NCBI GenBank assembly: GCA_945865525.1
Contig: CAMBDY010000009.1
Span: 1-64,000, forward strand
Direction of reading: 5' to 3'
Length of the DNA stretch: 64,000 nucleotides
Source of the DNA: Nitrospira lenta
GTDB lineage: Bacteria > Nitrospirota > Nitrospiria > Nitrospirales > Nitrospiraceae
Below the pieces are notes generated by a model. That model made no database searches and had not been told where the DNA came from. It worked only from the letters and a program-made list of their open reading frames with translations. Of the stretch, positions 17,690-26,637 are shown in pieces. Made by a program: the position numbers and the translations under genes. Every line of letters begins with the position of its first letter. Within the stretch, counting starts at the first letter, position 1.

Positions 17690-18565
17690 TCACGATTCGG
17701 GAGGCGTCGGCGCAGCGACTCTTCGACGCTGGCGGACCGCTTCGAACAGGGTCACGGCTGCGGCAGCCGAGACATTAAGCGACTGCACCTTCCCCAACAT
17801 CGGCACTCGAATCCGGTCGTCACAGACCCCCAGCACGCCAGGACGAATGCCGTCGCCCTCTCCGCCCAACACCAGCGCAATCGGCCCAGTCATGTCGATA
17901 TCGGTATGGAGTTTCTCTGCCTGCGGATCGACGCCATAGACCCAGAGTCCCTCCTCTTTCAGCTCCTCAATCAGACGAATCAGATTGGCCACGCAGCCGA
18001 CATGGATGTGATCGATCGCCCCGGCGGAGACCTTTGCCACCACGGGTGTCAGCCCGACGGCGCGACGTTCCGGAATAAAGACTCCATGGACACCGGCGGC
18101 TTCAGCCGTGCGCAAGACTGCGCCCAAATTGTGCGGGTCTTCGACTCCGTCAAGAAGGACGAGGAACGGCTTCTCGCCCCGCGTCTTCGCCCGGCCGAGA
18201 ATATCCTCCGTCGTGCTGAACGACTTGGCCGCGATGTAGGCGATGACCCCTTGATGATTCCCCGTTGGCACTAATCGTGCGAAGGCCGGAGGCGGCTCGA
18301 TATGCACGGGGACTCGCTTGACCTTCGCGAGCTGCACGAGATCGGCAAATTGCCGATCGGTTCGCATGAGCAGCAGCCGCTGCAACGGACGTGTGCCCGC
18401 GCGCAAGGCCTCGCGCACCGCATGCAGCCCATAGATCAGATCCGGAGGACTATCGCTTCCAACGGCTGGTGCCGTCGGGCTTATCTTCGATGACGATGCC
18501 GTGGGAGGCGAGGAACTGACGAATCGTGTCGGCCTTCTTGAAATCTTTCTGTTTCCTGGCTTCAT
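17690..18565 (-). CDS. rlmB: 23S rRNA 2'-O-methyltransferase RlmB / TrmH family
   Basis: The protein belongs to the SPOUT superfamily of knotted SAM methyltransferases. The N-terminal substrate-binding domain begins LIYGLHAVREALRAG and includes GNHQGVIAYIA. The catalytic core shows DGVEDPHNLGAVLRTAEAAG, ALVLGGEGDGIRPGVL and the knot segment VQSLNVSAAAAVTLFEAVRQR. E. coli RlmB methylates G2251 of 23S rRNA; the same target is inferred. The start is uncertain: no ATG, GTG or TTG lies between the cysS stop and the conserved domain, so the nearest usable ATG (18565) overlaps cysS by 116 bases and adds about 45 low-complexity residues. Confidence 0.88.
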   Translation of the reverse strand: MKPGNRKISRRPTRFVSSSPPTASSSKISPTAPAVGSDSPPDLIYGLHAVREALRAGTRPLQRLLLMRTDRQFADLVQLAKVKRVPVHIEPPPAFARLVPTGNHQGVIAYIAAKSFSTTEDILGRAKTRGEKPFLVLLDGVEDPHNLGAVLRTAEAAGVHGVFIPERRAVGLTPVVAKVSAGAIDHIHVGCVANLIRLIEELKEEGLWVYGVDPQAEKLHTDIDMTGPIALVLGGEGDGIRPGVLGVCDDRIRVPMLGKVQSLNVSAAAAVTLFEAVRQRRRVAAPTPPES

Positions 18566-19901
18566 TGCGTTCAACCAACTGCCTGGCGATCTCATGGTCT
18601 GCCAGAGGGGTCTGCGACCCCTCCATCTCCGCTGACACACCGGCCCCAAGTGTAAACTGCCATGTCTCCAATTGAAACAGTCCGAGCACAGATCCCAACG
18701 ACCGAAAAGCCGAGCGGGCCTGCTGGCGTTCCTCGGTCGAGAGGCCCTGCTCCAGAAATTTATTCACGTCGCTACGGAACTTCTGCATCGACGCCAGCGC
18801 CATGGGCGTATTGAGATCATCGTCCATCGCCTGCCGAAAGGCCGCCTGCGCCCGATCGATCGCGGGCGCCAGCGCTACCGGACTCGTGGCGTGCGCGCCC
18901 GCCTCACGCAACCGCTGAAAGAGATCGTAGAATCCGTCCAAGGCCTGCTTCGCTTCTTTTATTGCAAGGTCTGAAAAATCGAGTGGGCCTCGATATTGAG
19001 TCGCGAGGAGAAAATACCGCACCATCTCTCCGGTAATATCTTCGGGCCACTCCGACTGCTCAAAGATCTCGCGAATCGTGAAGAAGTTCCCTAGGGACTT
19101 GGACATCTTCTCCTGATTGATCTGCACAAACCCGTTATGGACCCAATACCGCGCAAACTCCTTCCCCGTGGCGCCGCAGGACTGGGCGATTTCGTTCTCG
19201 TGATGGGGGAAAATAAGGTCCATCCCCCCGCCGTGGATATCGAAGGTCTCACCCAAATGCCGCATGGCCATGGCAGAGCATTCGATATGCCACCCGGGGC
19301 GCCCTGGCCCCCAGGGGCTCTCCCATGACGGCTCACCAGGCTTGCTGCCCTTCCAGAGCGCGAAATCCATAGGATGACGCTTCCGCTGATCCACCTCTAC
19401 TCGCGCCCCAGCCTGTAACTCGTCGAGCTTCCGTTTCGAGAGGCGCCCATAGTCCCGATACTTCTCGACCTGAAAATAGACATCGCCGGCGGCTGAATAG
19501 GCGAGACCCTTCTGGATCAGCGTCCCGACCAGCTCAATGATCTCGGCCATATGCTCAGTGGCTTTGGGCTCGTTCGTTGCCCGCCTGATCCTGAGCTTCC
19601 CCATGTCCTCATAATAGGCGTCGATAAACTCCGCCGTGATCACATCGCAGGAGACACCCCGTTCGTTTGCCCGCTTGATGATCTTGTCGTCCACATCGGT
19701 GAAATTCTTGACGAACTCGACCTGGTAGCCGCTCAACTCCAAATACCGACGGATGACATCGAACACGAGCGCGCTCCGCGCATGGCCGATATGACAATAG
19801 TCATAGACGGTCACGCCACAGACATACATCCGAACGATCGTGGGCTCGAGCGGCTGGAACGGCTCTTTTTTTCCGGTTAGCGTATTGTAGAGCGAGAGCA
19901 T
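18450..19901 (-). CDS. cysS: Cysteinyl-tRNA synthetase
   Basis: The 483-residue class I synthetase has the HIGH signature as HIGHARSALVFDVI after the zinc-site cysteine of RMYVCGVTVYDY, and the further block HIECSAMAMRHLGETFDIHGGG. HHENEIAQSCGATG and KMSKSLGNFFTIREI (KMSKS loop) follow. The length matches E. coli CysS (461). It lies between dedA (6 bases upstream) and rlmB (overlapping), so surE-dedA-cysS-rlmB form one transcription unit. Confidence 0.96.
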   Translation of the reverse strand: MLSLYNTLTGKKEPFQPLEPTIVRMYVCGVTVYDYCHIGHARSALVFDVIRRYLELSGYQVEFVKNFTDVDDKIIKRANERGVSCDVITAEFIDAYYEDMGKLRIRRATNEPKATEHMAEIIELVGTLIQKGLAYSAAGDVYFQVEKYRDYGRLSKRKLDELQAGARVEVDQRKRHPMDFALWKGSKPGEPSWESPWGPGRPGWHIECSAMAMRHLGETFDIHGGGMDLIFPHHENEIAQSCGATGKEFARYWVHNGFVQINQEKMSKSLGNFFTIREIFEQSEWPEDITGEMVRYFLLATQYRGPLDFSDLAIKEAKQALDGFYDLFQRLREAGAHATSPVALAPAIDRAQAAFRQAMDDDLNTPMALASMQKFRSDVNKFLEQGLSTEERQQARSAFRSLGSVLGLFQLETWQFTLGAGVSAEMEGSQTPLADHEIARQLVERNEARKQKDFKKADTIRQFLASHGIVIEDKPDGTSRWKR

Positions 19902-19907
19902 AGGCGA

Positions 19908-20546
19908 TTAGCGCTCTGGATTTACGCGGCGCTTTGGCCAATGGGACCAGAGAAAATAGCCCACGCCAAGCGCCACGCTCAAGCCGATGATGACGTCAAA
20001 CTGATGAAAATAGTCGCGCAGGTGCGCCCACTCTTTTCCCATTTTCACCCCGATAGAGGCCAGGAGATAACACCAGGGGAGTGCGCCGAGAAAGGTAAAG
20101 AGGATGAACCGATAGATATTCATGCCGGCAATGCCGGCCGGTAACGAAATGAAGGTCCGGACCACCGGCAGCATCCGGCCAAAAAAGACTGCCGCCTCAC
20201 CATACTTGGCGAACCAGCGATCCGCTATCACGATCTCGTTGCGCGACACCAGCAGATACGGCCCATATCGCTCCACGAAGGGCCGCCCGCCCCAGACACC
20301 AACGTAGTAGGCCACCATCGAACCCGCAACGTTTCCGATGGCACCGGCCAAAGTCACCCCGAGCATCGTGAACTGGCCCGATGACACGAGATACCCGGCA
20401 AAGGGCATGATGATCTCGCTAGGTAAGGGAATGCAGGCGCTTTCAATTGCCATGGTCACGAAAATTCCGGTGTAGCCGAACGTCGAAATCATCGACACGA
20501 TAAATCGGCTCAGTTCCGTAATGATCGCTTCAATCAGATTCCCCAT
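19908..20546 (-). CDS. DedA-family membrane protein
   Basis: The 212-residue protein has four to five hydrophobic helices and the DedA/SNARE-associated core ESACIPLPSEIIMPFAGYL, GNVAGSMVAYYVGVWGGRP and FFGRMLPVVRTFISLPAGIAGMN. The acidic residue of the first block and the RMLPVVR arginines are the residues needed in E. coli DedA proteins. The family is linked to undecaprenyl-phosphate or phospholipid flipping and to proton-motive-force homeostasis. It lies 5 bases after surE. Confidence 0.92.
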   Translation of the reverse strand: MGNLIEAIITELSRFIVSMISTFGYTGIFVTMAIESACIPLPSEIIMPFAGYLVSSGQFTMLGVTLAGAIGNVAGSMVAYYVGVWGGRPFVERYGPYLLVSRNEIVIADRWFAKYGEAAVFFGRMLPVVRTFISLPAGIAGMNIYRFILFTFLGALPWCYLLASIGVKMGKEWAHLRDYFHQFDVIIGLSVALGVGYFLWSHWPKRRVNPER

Positions 20547-20551
20547 AGCCC

Positions 20552-21340
20552 CTAGCTTTTTTTCTTACTCTTTGGCTTCGGTGCGGCGGCGGGCCGACGT
20601 TCCATCTCCCATTTCCTGAATCGGGCCAACGCTCGGTGATTTGTGGTATCGAGATGCACGGGCGTAAGCGAGATTGCCCCCTGCGCCAACGCCTCATGGT
20701 CGGCATTTTTGCTCCGGCTCCAGGACACTCGGGTGCCGGCAATCCAATAGTACGTCCGGCCACGAGGGTCAACCTTTTCGATAATCGGATTGTCGAAGCG
20801 CCTACGGCTGAGCGAGGTCACGCGCACGCCCGTGATGGACTTGAAGGGACGATCTGGAATATTCAGGTTGACCAATGTTTCATCAGGTAAGCCATCTTGA
20901 AGAATCAATCGGGCAATCTGCACCACGTAGCGGGCACCCGCGTCGAAATGAAATCGATCCCGCCCCTCCTGCGAGACCGCCATGGAGGGAATCCCAAGAA
21001 TCGTCCCTTCCATCGCAGCCGATACCGTTCCGGAATACAAGACATCGTCACCGAGATTCACGCCTCGATTGATTCCCGATACAAGCAAATCAGGTGGCGC
21101 AGGCAGAAGCTTCAGCACGGCCAAATTCACACAATCAACTGGGGTGCCGCTAACCGCATAGCGCCGCGGCCCGACCTCCTGCACGCGCAGCGGTTTATGG
21201 AGCGTCACCGCATGCCCGGCGGCGGTCCGTTCACGATCCGGCGCCACCACCCAGACCTCACCAATTTTGGTTAGCGCCTTGGCCAGCGCCGTCAACCCGG
21301 GCGAAAGAATCCCGTCATCATTCGTCACTAAAATGCGCAT
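20552..21340 (-). CDS. surE: 5'/3'-nucleotidase SurE
   Basis: The 262-residue metallophosphatase begins with the SurE metal site MRILVTNDDGILSPG (the paired Asp). VVAPDRERTAAGHAVTLHKPL follows and SGINRGVNLGDDVLYSGTVSAAMEG gives the Asn ligand. It removes phosphate from nucleoside monophosphates. The C-terminal tail is Lys/Ser-rich. It starts only about 12 bases after the tRNA-Pro terminator, so its expression may depend on read-through or on a promoter inside the tRNA region. Confidence 0.95.
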   Translation of the reverse strand: MRILVTNDDGILSPGLTALAKALTKIGEVWVVAPDRERTAAGHAVTLHKPLRVQEVGPRRYAVSGTPVDCVNLAVLKLLPAPPDLLVSGINRGVNLGDDVLYSGTVSAAMEGTILGIPSMAVSQEGRDRFHFDAGARYVVQIARLILQDGLPDETLVNLNIPDRPFKSITGVRVTSLSRRRFDNPIIEKVDPRGRTYYWIAGTRVSWSRSKNADHEALAQGAISLTPVHLDTTNHRALARFRKWEMERRPAAAPKPKSKKKS

Positions 21341-21351
21341 CGGTCTTTCAG

Positions 21352-21379
21352 AAACAAAAAGAGCTGCCGGTGGCAGCTC
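21352..21379 (-). terminator. Rho-independent terminator after tRNA-Pro
   Basis: An 8-bp stem, GAGCTGCC with GGCAGCTC and a three-base loop, is followed on the minus strand by TTTTTGTTTC. It ends the ihfA-merR-tRNA-Pro unit and lies directly before surE. A longer imperfect hairpin with outer arms AGTGCTGAG (21388-21396) and CTCAGCACT (21431-21439) sits between it and the tRNA and may define the tRNA 3' trailer. Confidence 0.88.
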
Positions 21380-21444
21380 GCGGTGTCAGTGCTGAGAACC
21401 GAGTCCACGACTCTCCTGTTCGTCTCAGTCCTCAGCACTTGTTT

Positions 21445-21521
21445 TGGTCGGGGCGAGCCGATTTGAACGGCCGACCACTCGCACCCCAAGCGAGTACGCT
21501 ACCGGGCTGCGCCACGCCCCG
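21445..21521 (-). tRNA. tRNA-Pro (anticodon GGG)
   Basis: This 77-base tRNA has an encoded CCA end. The acceptor stem CGGGGCG pairs fully with CGCCCCG. The anticodon stem CTCGC/GCGAG encloses the loop TTGGGGT, giving anticodon GGG, which reads CCC and CCU. The T arm GGCCG-TTCAAAT-CGGCT has one G-T pair. It lies downstream of ihfA-merR on the same strand, an arrangement seen in several deep-branching Gram-negatives. Confidence 0.95.
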
Positions 21522-21617
21522 ACACGCTCTATTCACGTTCACCGTCCCCGGCATTGTCTCCCTGAAGGGGACTGGAATGCAACCGACCAGGAAAACGAAT
21601 CGGGACCGTGGTTGGGC

Positions 21618-21962
21618 TCAATACGACTCCAGGATTTTGAGAATGGCCTGGAGATTCCCCCGCAGTTTTTGCGCCAGTTCTTTGGGGCGCACCCGCTGGT
21701 GCGCGACCCGCCCACGCCTGGCCCAATACCGCTTTACGCCTGCGAGAGTGTGCCCCTCTTCGTACAGCATCCGTTTGATTTCGAGCACTGTTTCGATTTC
21801 ACGTCTGACATAGAGCCGCTGATTCCCTCGACTTTTCTTGGGCTTGAGAAACGGGAATTCGGACTCCCAAAATCGCAGCACATAGGCTGGCAACTTGGCG
21901 AGCTCGCTGACTTCGCCGATCTTATAAAAAACCTTACTGCCCAGCCGGGGCTCGTTCCCCAT
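21618..21962 (-). CDS. MerR-family transcriptional regulator
   Basis: The 114-residue protein has the MerR winged helix-turn-helix: YKIGEVSELAKLPAYVLRFWESEFPFLKP, then GNQRLYVRREIETVLEIKRMLYEEGHTLAGVKRYW. Only about 40 residues follow the DNA-binding domain and contain no cysteine or known effector domain, so no ligand can be proposed. ATG 21962 has GAGG seven bases upstream. It follows ihfA on the same transcript, the usual ihfA-merR pairing, in which the regulator's targets are not defined. Confidence 0.92.
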   Translation of the reverse strand: MGNEPRLGSKVFYKIGEVSELAKLPAYVLRFWESEFPFLKPKKSRGNQRLYVRREIETVLEIKRMLYEEGHTLAGVKRYWARRGRVAHQRVRPKELAQKLRGNLQAILKILESY

Positions 21963-22007
21963 GACCGGTCCTCGCGGTGGGATGAGTGCGGGTGAGTACC
22001 CGTGCTA

Positions 22008-22280
22008 TCAGTTGACGTATCGTTTAAAAACTTGGCTGGGGCGAAAGGTCACCACTCGGCGGGGCGTGATCCCGATTTCTTCGCCGGTCCGTGGGTTCCG
22101 GCCCTTCCGTGCCCCTTTACTTCGTACCACAAAATTGCCAAATCCGGCAATCTTAACCGACTCCCCCTTACGCAGCACTTGCTTGAGCAGATTCAGCACG
22201 AGCTCAACGATATCTGCGGCTTCGCTCTTCGAAATACCAACCTGCTTATAGATTTCGTTCGCGATATCCGCCTTCCTCAT
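22008..22280 (-). CDS. ihfA: Integration host factor alpha / HU-family protein
   Basis: The 90-residue DNA-bending protein has the family start MRKADIANEIYKQVGISKSEA, the beta-arm core ESVKIAGFGNFVVRSKGARKGRNPRTGEEI and the tail RRVVTFRPSQVFKRYVN. The proline-containing arm RNPRTGE inserts into the minor groove. ATG 22280 has AGGAGG four bases upstream; the nine extra residues of the ORF track are dismissed. The alpha assignment rests on the merR and tRNA-Pro neighbours. Confidence 0.93.
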   Translation of the reverse strand: MRKADIANEIYKQVGISKSEAADIVELVLNLLKQVLRKGESVKIAGFGNFVVRSKGARKGRNPRTGEEIGITPRRVVTFRPSQVFKRYVN

Positions 22281-22360
22281 GCGTCCTCCTCCGATGCCAC
22301 CGGACACTTTTCGAGCGAGTCGTCTCTCACGCTAACGTACCTAATGAACAGTTTCCCCAT

Positions 22361-22389
22361 AAGTTACATGAGGTTAGATGGGCTGTCAA
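22361..22389 (-). promoter_or_regulatory. Sigma-70 promoter of ihfA-merR-tRNA-Pro
   Basis: A consensus TTGACA and TAACTT are separated by 17 bases on the minus strand. The start near 22354 gives a leader of about 75 bases. It lies in the 138-base gap after the cimA stop. Confidence 0.6.
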
Positions 22390-22418
22390 GGTGTCACGGG
22401 CAAATATGTACGACTCGC

Positions 22419-24074
22419 TCACGCGCCGTGGTCCTTGGCGAGTAATTTGTATTCGATACTATCGGCCAACGCTTGCCAGCTCGCCTCCATGATGTTCTCG
22501 GAGACGCCGACCGTGCCCCATTTCTCCGTCTGGTCACCTGATGCAATCAACACCCTGACCTTCGATTCCGTCCCGCGATCGGCCGACAACACCCGCACTT
22601 TATAATCAAGCAATTTAACTTCTTTGAGCTGGGGATAGAATTTCTCCAAGGCTTTCCGCAAGGCATGGTCGAGCGCATTGACCGGGCCGGCTCCGGCCGC
22701 AGCCGCATGTTCCACCCTATCGCCAACTTGCACCATAACCGTGGCCTCCGACACCATGGCACCCTGATCCTGCTTTTTCTCAACGATCACCCGGAACCCT
22801 AAGAGGTGAAAGGAGGGCGTATGCGTTCCCATCGCCTTCCGCATGAGCAACTCGAAGGAGCCTTCTGCCGCCTCAAATTGGTAGCCTTGGCTTTCACGCT
22901 CCTTCAGCACCTCAATCAATTCTTGGAGCTTGGCGTGATCCTTGTCTAATTTGATCCCGTAGGCCTCGACCTTTTCCATCAACCCGCTTCGGCCGGCCGC
23001 GTCCGAGAGCAACATCCGCTGGCGGTTCCCGACTAGCGACGGACTCACATGCTCATAGGTCGCGGCATTCTTTAGCACCGCATGGATATGGACCCCGCCC
23101 TTATGGGCAAAGGCCGAGTCGCCGACATACGGCTGATGCGTGTTGGGCATGAGGTTGGCGATCTCGGTCACGAATCCGGACACCCGCTTGAGATGGCTCA
23201 ACCGATCGCCCAGAACCGGCCGTTGCATCTTGAGCTCAAGATTGGGAATGATCGAACAGAGATTGGCGTTCCCGCACCGCTCGCCGATCCCATTGATCGT
23301 CCCTTGTACTTGCAGGATGCCGGTTTCGATCGCCATCAACGAATTGGCGACGGCCATTTCACAATCGTTGTGGGCATGAATCCCCAAGGGCACGGCACAT
23401 TCACGCCGCACGACCTGGCAGATCGCTTTAATTTCCCACGGCATCGTCCCGCCATTGGTGTCGCAAAGAATCACCCGTTCGGCGCCGGCGGCCACGGCCT
23501 GACGAATGGTCTCTAAGGCATAGTCGGGATTCGTCTTGTAGCCATCGAAAAAATGCTCCGCATCGTAGAACAGTCTTCGGTCTTTGGAGCGGAGAAAGGC
23601 CACGGAGTCGCTGATCAATTCCAGATTTTTCGTAAGAGAAATGTTGAGCGCATCGGTGACGTGCAGCGACCAGCTCTTGCCAAAGAGGGTGATTACCTGG
23701 GTCTCGGCCTCCAACAGCGACTTGATATTCGGATCGTTCTGGACCGCGTTACTGGCTTTTCTCGTTGAGCCAAAGGCCACGACCGTCGCCGTCTGCAACG
23801 GAACCGTCTTGATCATCCGGAAAAACTCGATATCTTTGGGATTTGCCCCGGGCCACCCGCCCTCGATGAACTGGACGCCCAGCCCATCGAGCTGTTGCGC
23901 GACCCGCACCTTGTCCTCCACCGAGAAACTAACGTCCTCGGCCTGGGCTCCATCGCGCAGGGTCGTATCGTAGATTTCTAGTGCCGGCTTCACGGCAGGC
24001 GCAGGTACGCCTGGCGCTGACGCCGGGGCCTGCTTACCTTTTGAAGAGCCTGATGAAGGTGTCTTTCGAGCCAT
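22419..24074 (-). CDS. cimA: (R)-Citramalate synthase
   Basis: The 551-residue protein condenses pyruvate with acetyl-CoA to citramalate, the first step of the threonine-independent isoleucine route. The HMGL-like TIM barrel starts IYDTTLRDGAQAEDVSFSVEDK. GAERVILCDTNGGTMPWEI and GIHAHNDCEMAVANSL (the HxH metal ligands) follow, then GTINGIGERCGNANLC. The C-terminal LeuA-type allosteric domain (residues about 400-530) would sense isoleucine. CimA is distinguished from 2-isopropylmalate synthase by the FEGGWPG-type segment (QFIEGGWPGANPKD). About 30 low-complexity residues precede the barrel. It is last in the aspartate-family operon. Confidence 0.93.
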   Translation of the reverse strand: MARKTPSSGSSKGKQAPASAPGVPAPAVKPALEIYDTTLRDGAQAEDVSFSVEDKVRVAQQLDGLGVQFIEGGWPGANPKDIEFFRMIKTVPLQTATVVAFGSTRKASNAVQNDPNIKSLLEAETQVITLFGKSWSLHVTDALNISLTKNLELISDSVAFLRSKDRRLFYDAEHFFDGYKTNPDYALETIRQAVAAGAERVILCDTNGGTMPWEIKAICQVVRRECAVPLGIHAHNDCEMAVANSLMAIETGILQVQGTINGIGERCGNANLCSIIPNLELKMQRPVLGDRLSHLKRVSGFVTEIANLMPNTHQPYVGDSAFAHKGGVHIHAVLKNAATYEHVSPSLVGNRQRMLLSDAAGRSGLMEKVEAYGIKLDKDHAKLQELIEVLKERESQGYQFEAAEGSFELLMRKAMGTHTPSFHLLGFRVIVEKKQDQGAMVSEATVMVQVGDRVEHAAAAGAGPVNALDHALRKALEKFYPQLKEVKLLDYKVRVLSADRGTESKVRVLIASGDQTEKWGTVGVSENIMEASWQALADSIEYKLLAKDHGA

Positions 24075-24129
24075 AGAACACGGTCCCGTGAGCGGCCCCT
24101 CCGGCCACAGCTCACATCATCACTACGCG

Positions 24130-25371
24130 TTACGGTCCCCGTCGACCCTCGACCGGCGCTTGATCCAACCCGAATGCGGTGTGGAGCGAACGCATCGCGA
24201 GCTCCACATACTTTTCATCGATGACGCAGGAGATTTTGATCTCCGACGTACTGATCATGAGAATATTGACGCCGCTCCTGGCGAGGACCTCGAACATCTT
24301 CGCTGCCACGCCCGAATGTGAACGCATCCCAACGCCGACCAGCGAGACCTTGGCGATCGCCTCGGTCACGGCCACCGATTTCGCCTCGACCCCCTTCGCG
24401 ACCGCCTGGATGATCGGCAGGGCCTTCGCGAGGTCCACCCGTGGAATCGTAAAGGACATATCCGTCAGGCCGGACTGGCTCATATTCTGGATGATCATAT
24501 CAACGTTGATATTGGCCTCGGCCACCGGCCCGAAAATTTTCGAGGCAATGCCCGGCTTGTCCGGCACACCCACGATCGTGATTTTGGCCTGATTCCGGTC
24601 CCCGGTGACACCCGACACGGCGACCGCTTCCATATCCTCATCTTCACGTGTCACGAGCGTCCCCTTTCCTTCTTTGAAACTGGAGTTCACCTCCACCGGC
24701 ACATTGAACTTCGCGGCAAATTCGACGGAGCGGCTCTGCAGCACTTTCGCCCCCAAGCTGGCCATCTCCAACATTTCCTCGTAGGAAATCTTGTCGATGC
24801 GGCGCGCCGCCGGAACAATATTGGGGTCCGAGGTGTAGACGCCATCGACGTCCGTAAAGATGATGCAGCGATCGGCCTTCAAGGCCGCCGCGAGCGCCAC
24901 CGCCGTCAGATCAGAACCACCCCGCCCCAGCGTCGTGACGTCCGACTGTTCGTTGATCCCTTGAAACCCGGCCACCACCGGGATCACCCCTTTCGACAGG
25001 GCCTCACGGATGCGCTCGGCCGCGACCTTGGTAATGCGCGCTTTCGTATGGGCGCTGTCGGTCATGATCCCGACTTGGCGTCCCGTAAACGATTTCGCAT
25101 CGAGTCCACGGACTCGCAAGGCCATCGCCAACAAGGAGATGGTCACCCGCTCGCCCGTCGACAGGAGCATGTCCAGTTCGCGATCGTCCGGAAGTGCCGT
25201 CACCTCATACGCGAGCTTGAACAGCCGATCCGTTTCGCCACTCATCGCAGAGAGGACGACGACGACACGATGCCCCTCCTTGTGCGCTCGCTCCACGCGC
25301 TCCGCGACGCACTGGATCCGCTCGATCGTGCCCACGGATGTGCCGCCATATTTCTGAACAATCAGCGCCAC
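24130..25371 (-). CDS. lysC: Aspartate kinase
   Basis: The 413-residue protein catalyses the first step of the aspartate family (Lys, Thr, Met). The kinase domain begins [54 protein letters not shown] and [19 protein letters not shown] follow. Two ACT domains form the C-terminal third ([12 protein letters not shown]..., [19 protein letters not shown]), the standard site of lysine or threonine feedback. The start is GTG. It lies 5 bases after the apgM-like gene and 55 before cimA. Confidence 0.95.
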   Translation of the reverse strand: MALIVQKYGGTSVGTIERIQCVAERVERAHKEGHRVVVVLSAMSGETDRLFKLAYEVTALPDDRELDMLLSTGERVTISLLAMALRVRGLDAKSFTGRQVGIMTDSAHTKARITKVAAERIREALSKGVIPVVAGFQGINEQSDVTTLGRGGSDLTAVALAAALKADRCIIFTDVDGVYTSDPNIVPAARRIDKISYEEMLEMASLGAKVLQSRSVEFAAKFNVPVEVNSSFKEGKGTLVTREDEDMEAVAVSGVTGDRNQAKITIVGVPDKPGIASKIFGPVAEANINVDMIIQNMSQSGLTDMSFTIPRVDLAKALPIIQAVAKGVEAKSVAVTEAIAKVSLVGVGMRSHSGVAAKMFEVLARSGVNILMISTSEIKISCVIDEKYVELAMRSLHTAFGLDQAPVEGRRGP

Positions 25372-25376
25372 AACCG

Positions 25377-26615
25377 TCAGGACCCTTTTGCAAATAATCG
25401 GACGACGAACTTCGTCGCATCACGGGGCGGCACGGTCGACGCCTGCGCATCGGCCTCGGTAAATTTTCGTTGGCTCGCGGCGGCGGAATCGACGGCGCTG
25501 TCTTGATAGGCAAAGAACCCCGGTCCCGCTGCCCCTTGGCCTTGCGGCACGGCACTCGCATCACAGAAGGCCGCAAGGCGGTAGGGACCGACGTGCGCCA
25601 GCCCTTCACGCAATGGCCCAACCAGTTCGCGATCGACCGCTTCGATCGCCTTCACCTTGGCGGCGACGTCCGATCCATAGACGACCTCATCTGGCAACTC
25701 CACATGCACGTAGGCAAAATCTTTTTTCTTAAGACTCTCCAGCGCGACCGCCGCGTGGGTCCGCAGATCCCCGCTGGCCAGCCGCGCACCATCCACCGCC
25801 TCGAGCCCAGCCATCAGGCCGAGCCCCCGATGGACATCACTCTGCGACACGACCGTACCGGTCATCTTAAACCGCTCCGCTAGGCTGGGCCAGAACAGGG
25901 CCCGGCCCTGACCCCAGAGCCACAGGCAATTAGCGGGCTTCTGCCCCGCCTTGCTCCGCTCCTCATTCAGGGGATGATCGCGCAAGATTTGAAATGACGC
26001 GTCCATGAGCTTCCATAAATGGTCCGCCCCCTCTCCCGTCGGTAACGCCTCGGCGATCGGCCGGCCGACCCACGATTGCGGATCCTGACAGACTGCGCGC
26101 ACCTTCCCGTTGACCCATACCATGAGATGGCGGTGACCTAAGCCAGGATAGAACTGAATCATCTCGGACCCGAGCTGTTCATTGATCGCTTCAATCAATT
26201 CACGTGCCTCTTCCGTGGCAATCAACCCGGCGGTCGCATCGTCCATGGTCACATGTGGCCCCAGCTTCTTGATCTTATCCAATCCCCCGTTTCCCGCGGA
26301 CGCTGCGGCTCCCAACGTGACCATCGTGCAACGATAGACCACATCCTGCTCGCCAACCGCAACGCCGCGGCTGGCGGCTTCGAATGGACCGGGGCCCTGA
26401 TAGTATTGCTTACGGTCGTAGCCGAGGATGGCCGTCCCCATCAACCCGCTCCCTCCCCGCGCGCCCTCAGGCGCCGCAGCGAGGAGCCCCAGCTCTCCCT
26501 CTTTCGCAAGACGATCGAGATGAGGCGTCGAGGCCGCCTGCAGAGGAGTCTGTCCGCCCAATTCCTGCCGAGGCAGGTCGGCCATCCCATCGGTATGGAG
26601 AATCACATATTTCAT
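25377..26615 (-). CDS. ApgM-like (cofactor-independent phosphoglycerate mutase / proposed homoserine kinase) protein, divergent active site
   Basis: The 412-residue protein belongs to the alkaline-phosphatase superfamily, ApgM branch. The start [35 protein letters not shown] and [21 protein letters not shown] are typical. A subgroup found in threonine operons without thrB has been proposed to be homoserine kinase, and this gene sits between thrC and lysC. The active site is unusual. The nucleophile block reads RGGSGLMG instead of the usual GSDVAN type. The DEAGHEGD-type block reads PDEVVYGSD (no His), the DH block reads FCDASAVP (no His), and the last HTxDPVP block is absent. Loss of several metal ligands argues against normal mutase activity. 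Function is unresolved. Confidence 0.75.
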   Translation of the reverse strand: MKYVILHTDGMADLPRQELGGQTPLQAASTPHLDRLAKEGELGLLAAAPEGARGGSGLMGTAILGYDRKQYYQGPGPFEAASRGVAVGEQDVVYRCTMVTLGAAASAGNGGLDKIKKLGPHVTMDDATAGLIATEEARELIEAINEQLGSEMIQFYPGLGHRHLMVWVNGKVRAVCQDPQSWVGRPIAEALPTGEGADHLWKLMDASFQILRDHPLNEERSKAGQKPANCLWLWGQGRALFWPSLAERFKMTGTVVSQSDVHRGLGLMAGLEAVDGARLASGDLRTHAAVALESLKKKDFAYVHVELPDEVVYGSDVAAKVKAIEAVDRELVGPLREGLAHVGPYRLAAFCDASAVPQGQGAAGPGFFAYQDSAVDSAAASQRKFTEADAQASTVPPRDATKFVVRLFAKGS

Positions 26616-26637
26616 CGACGCCCTGCACGCATGATAG

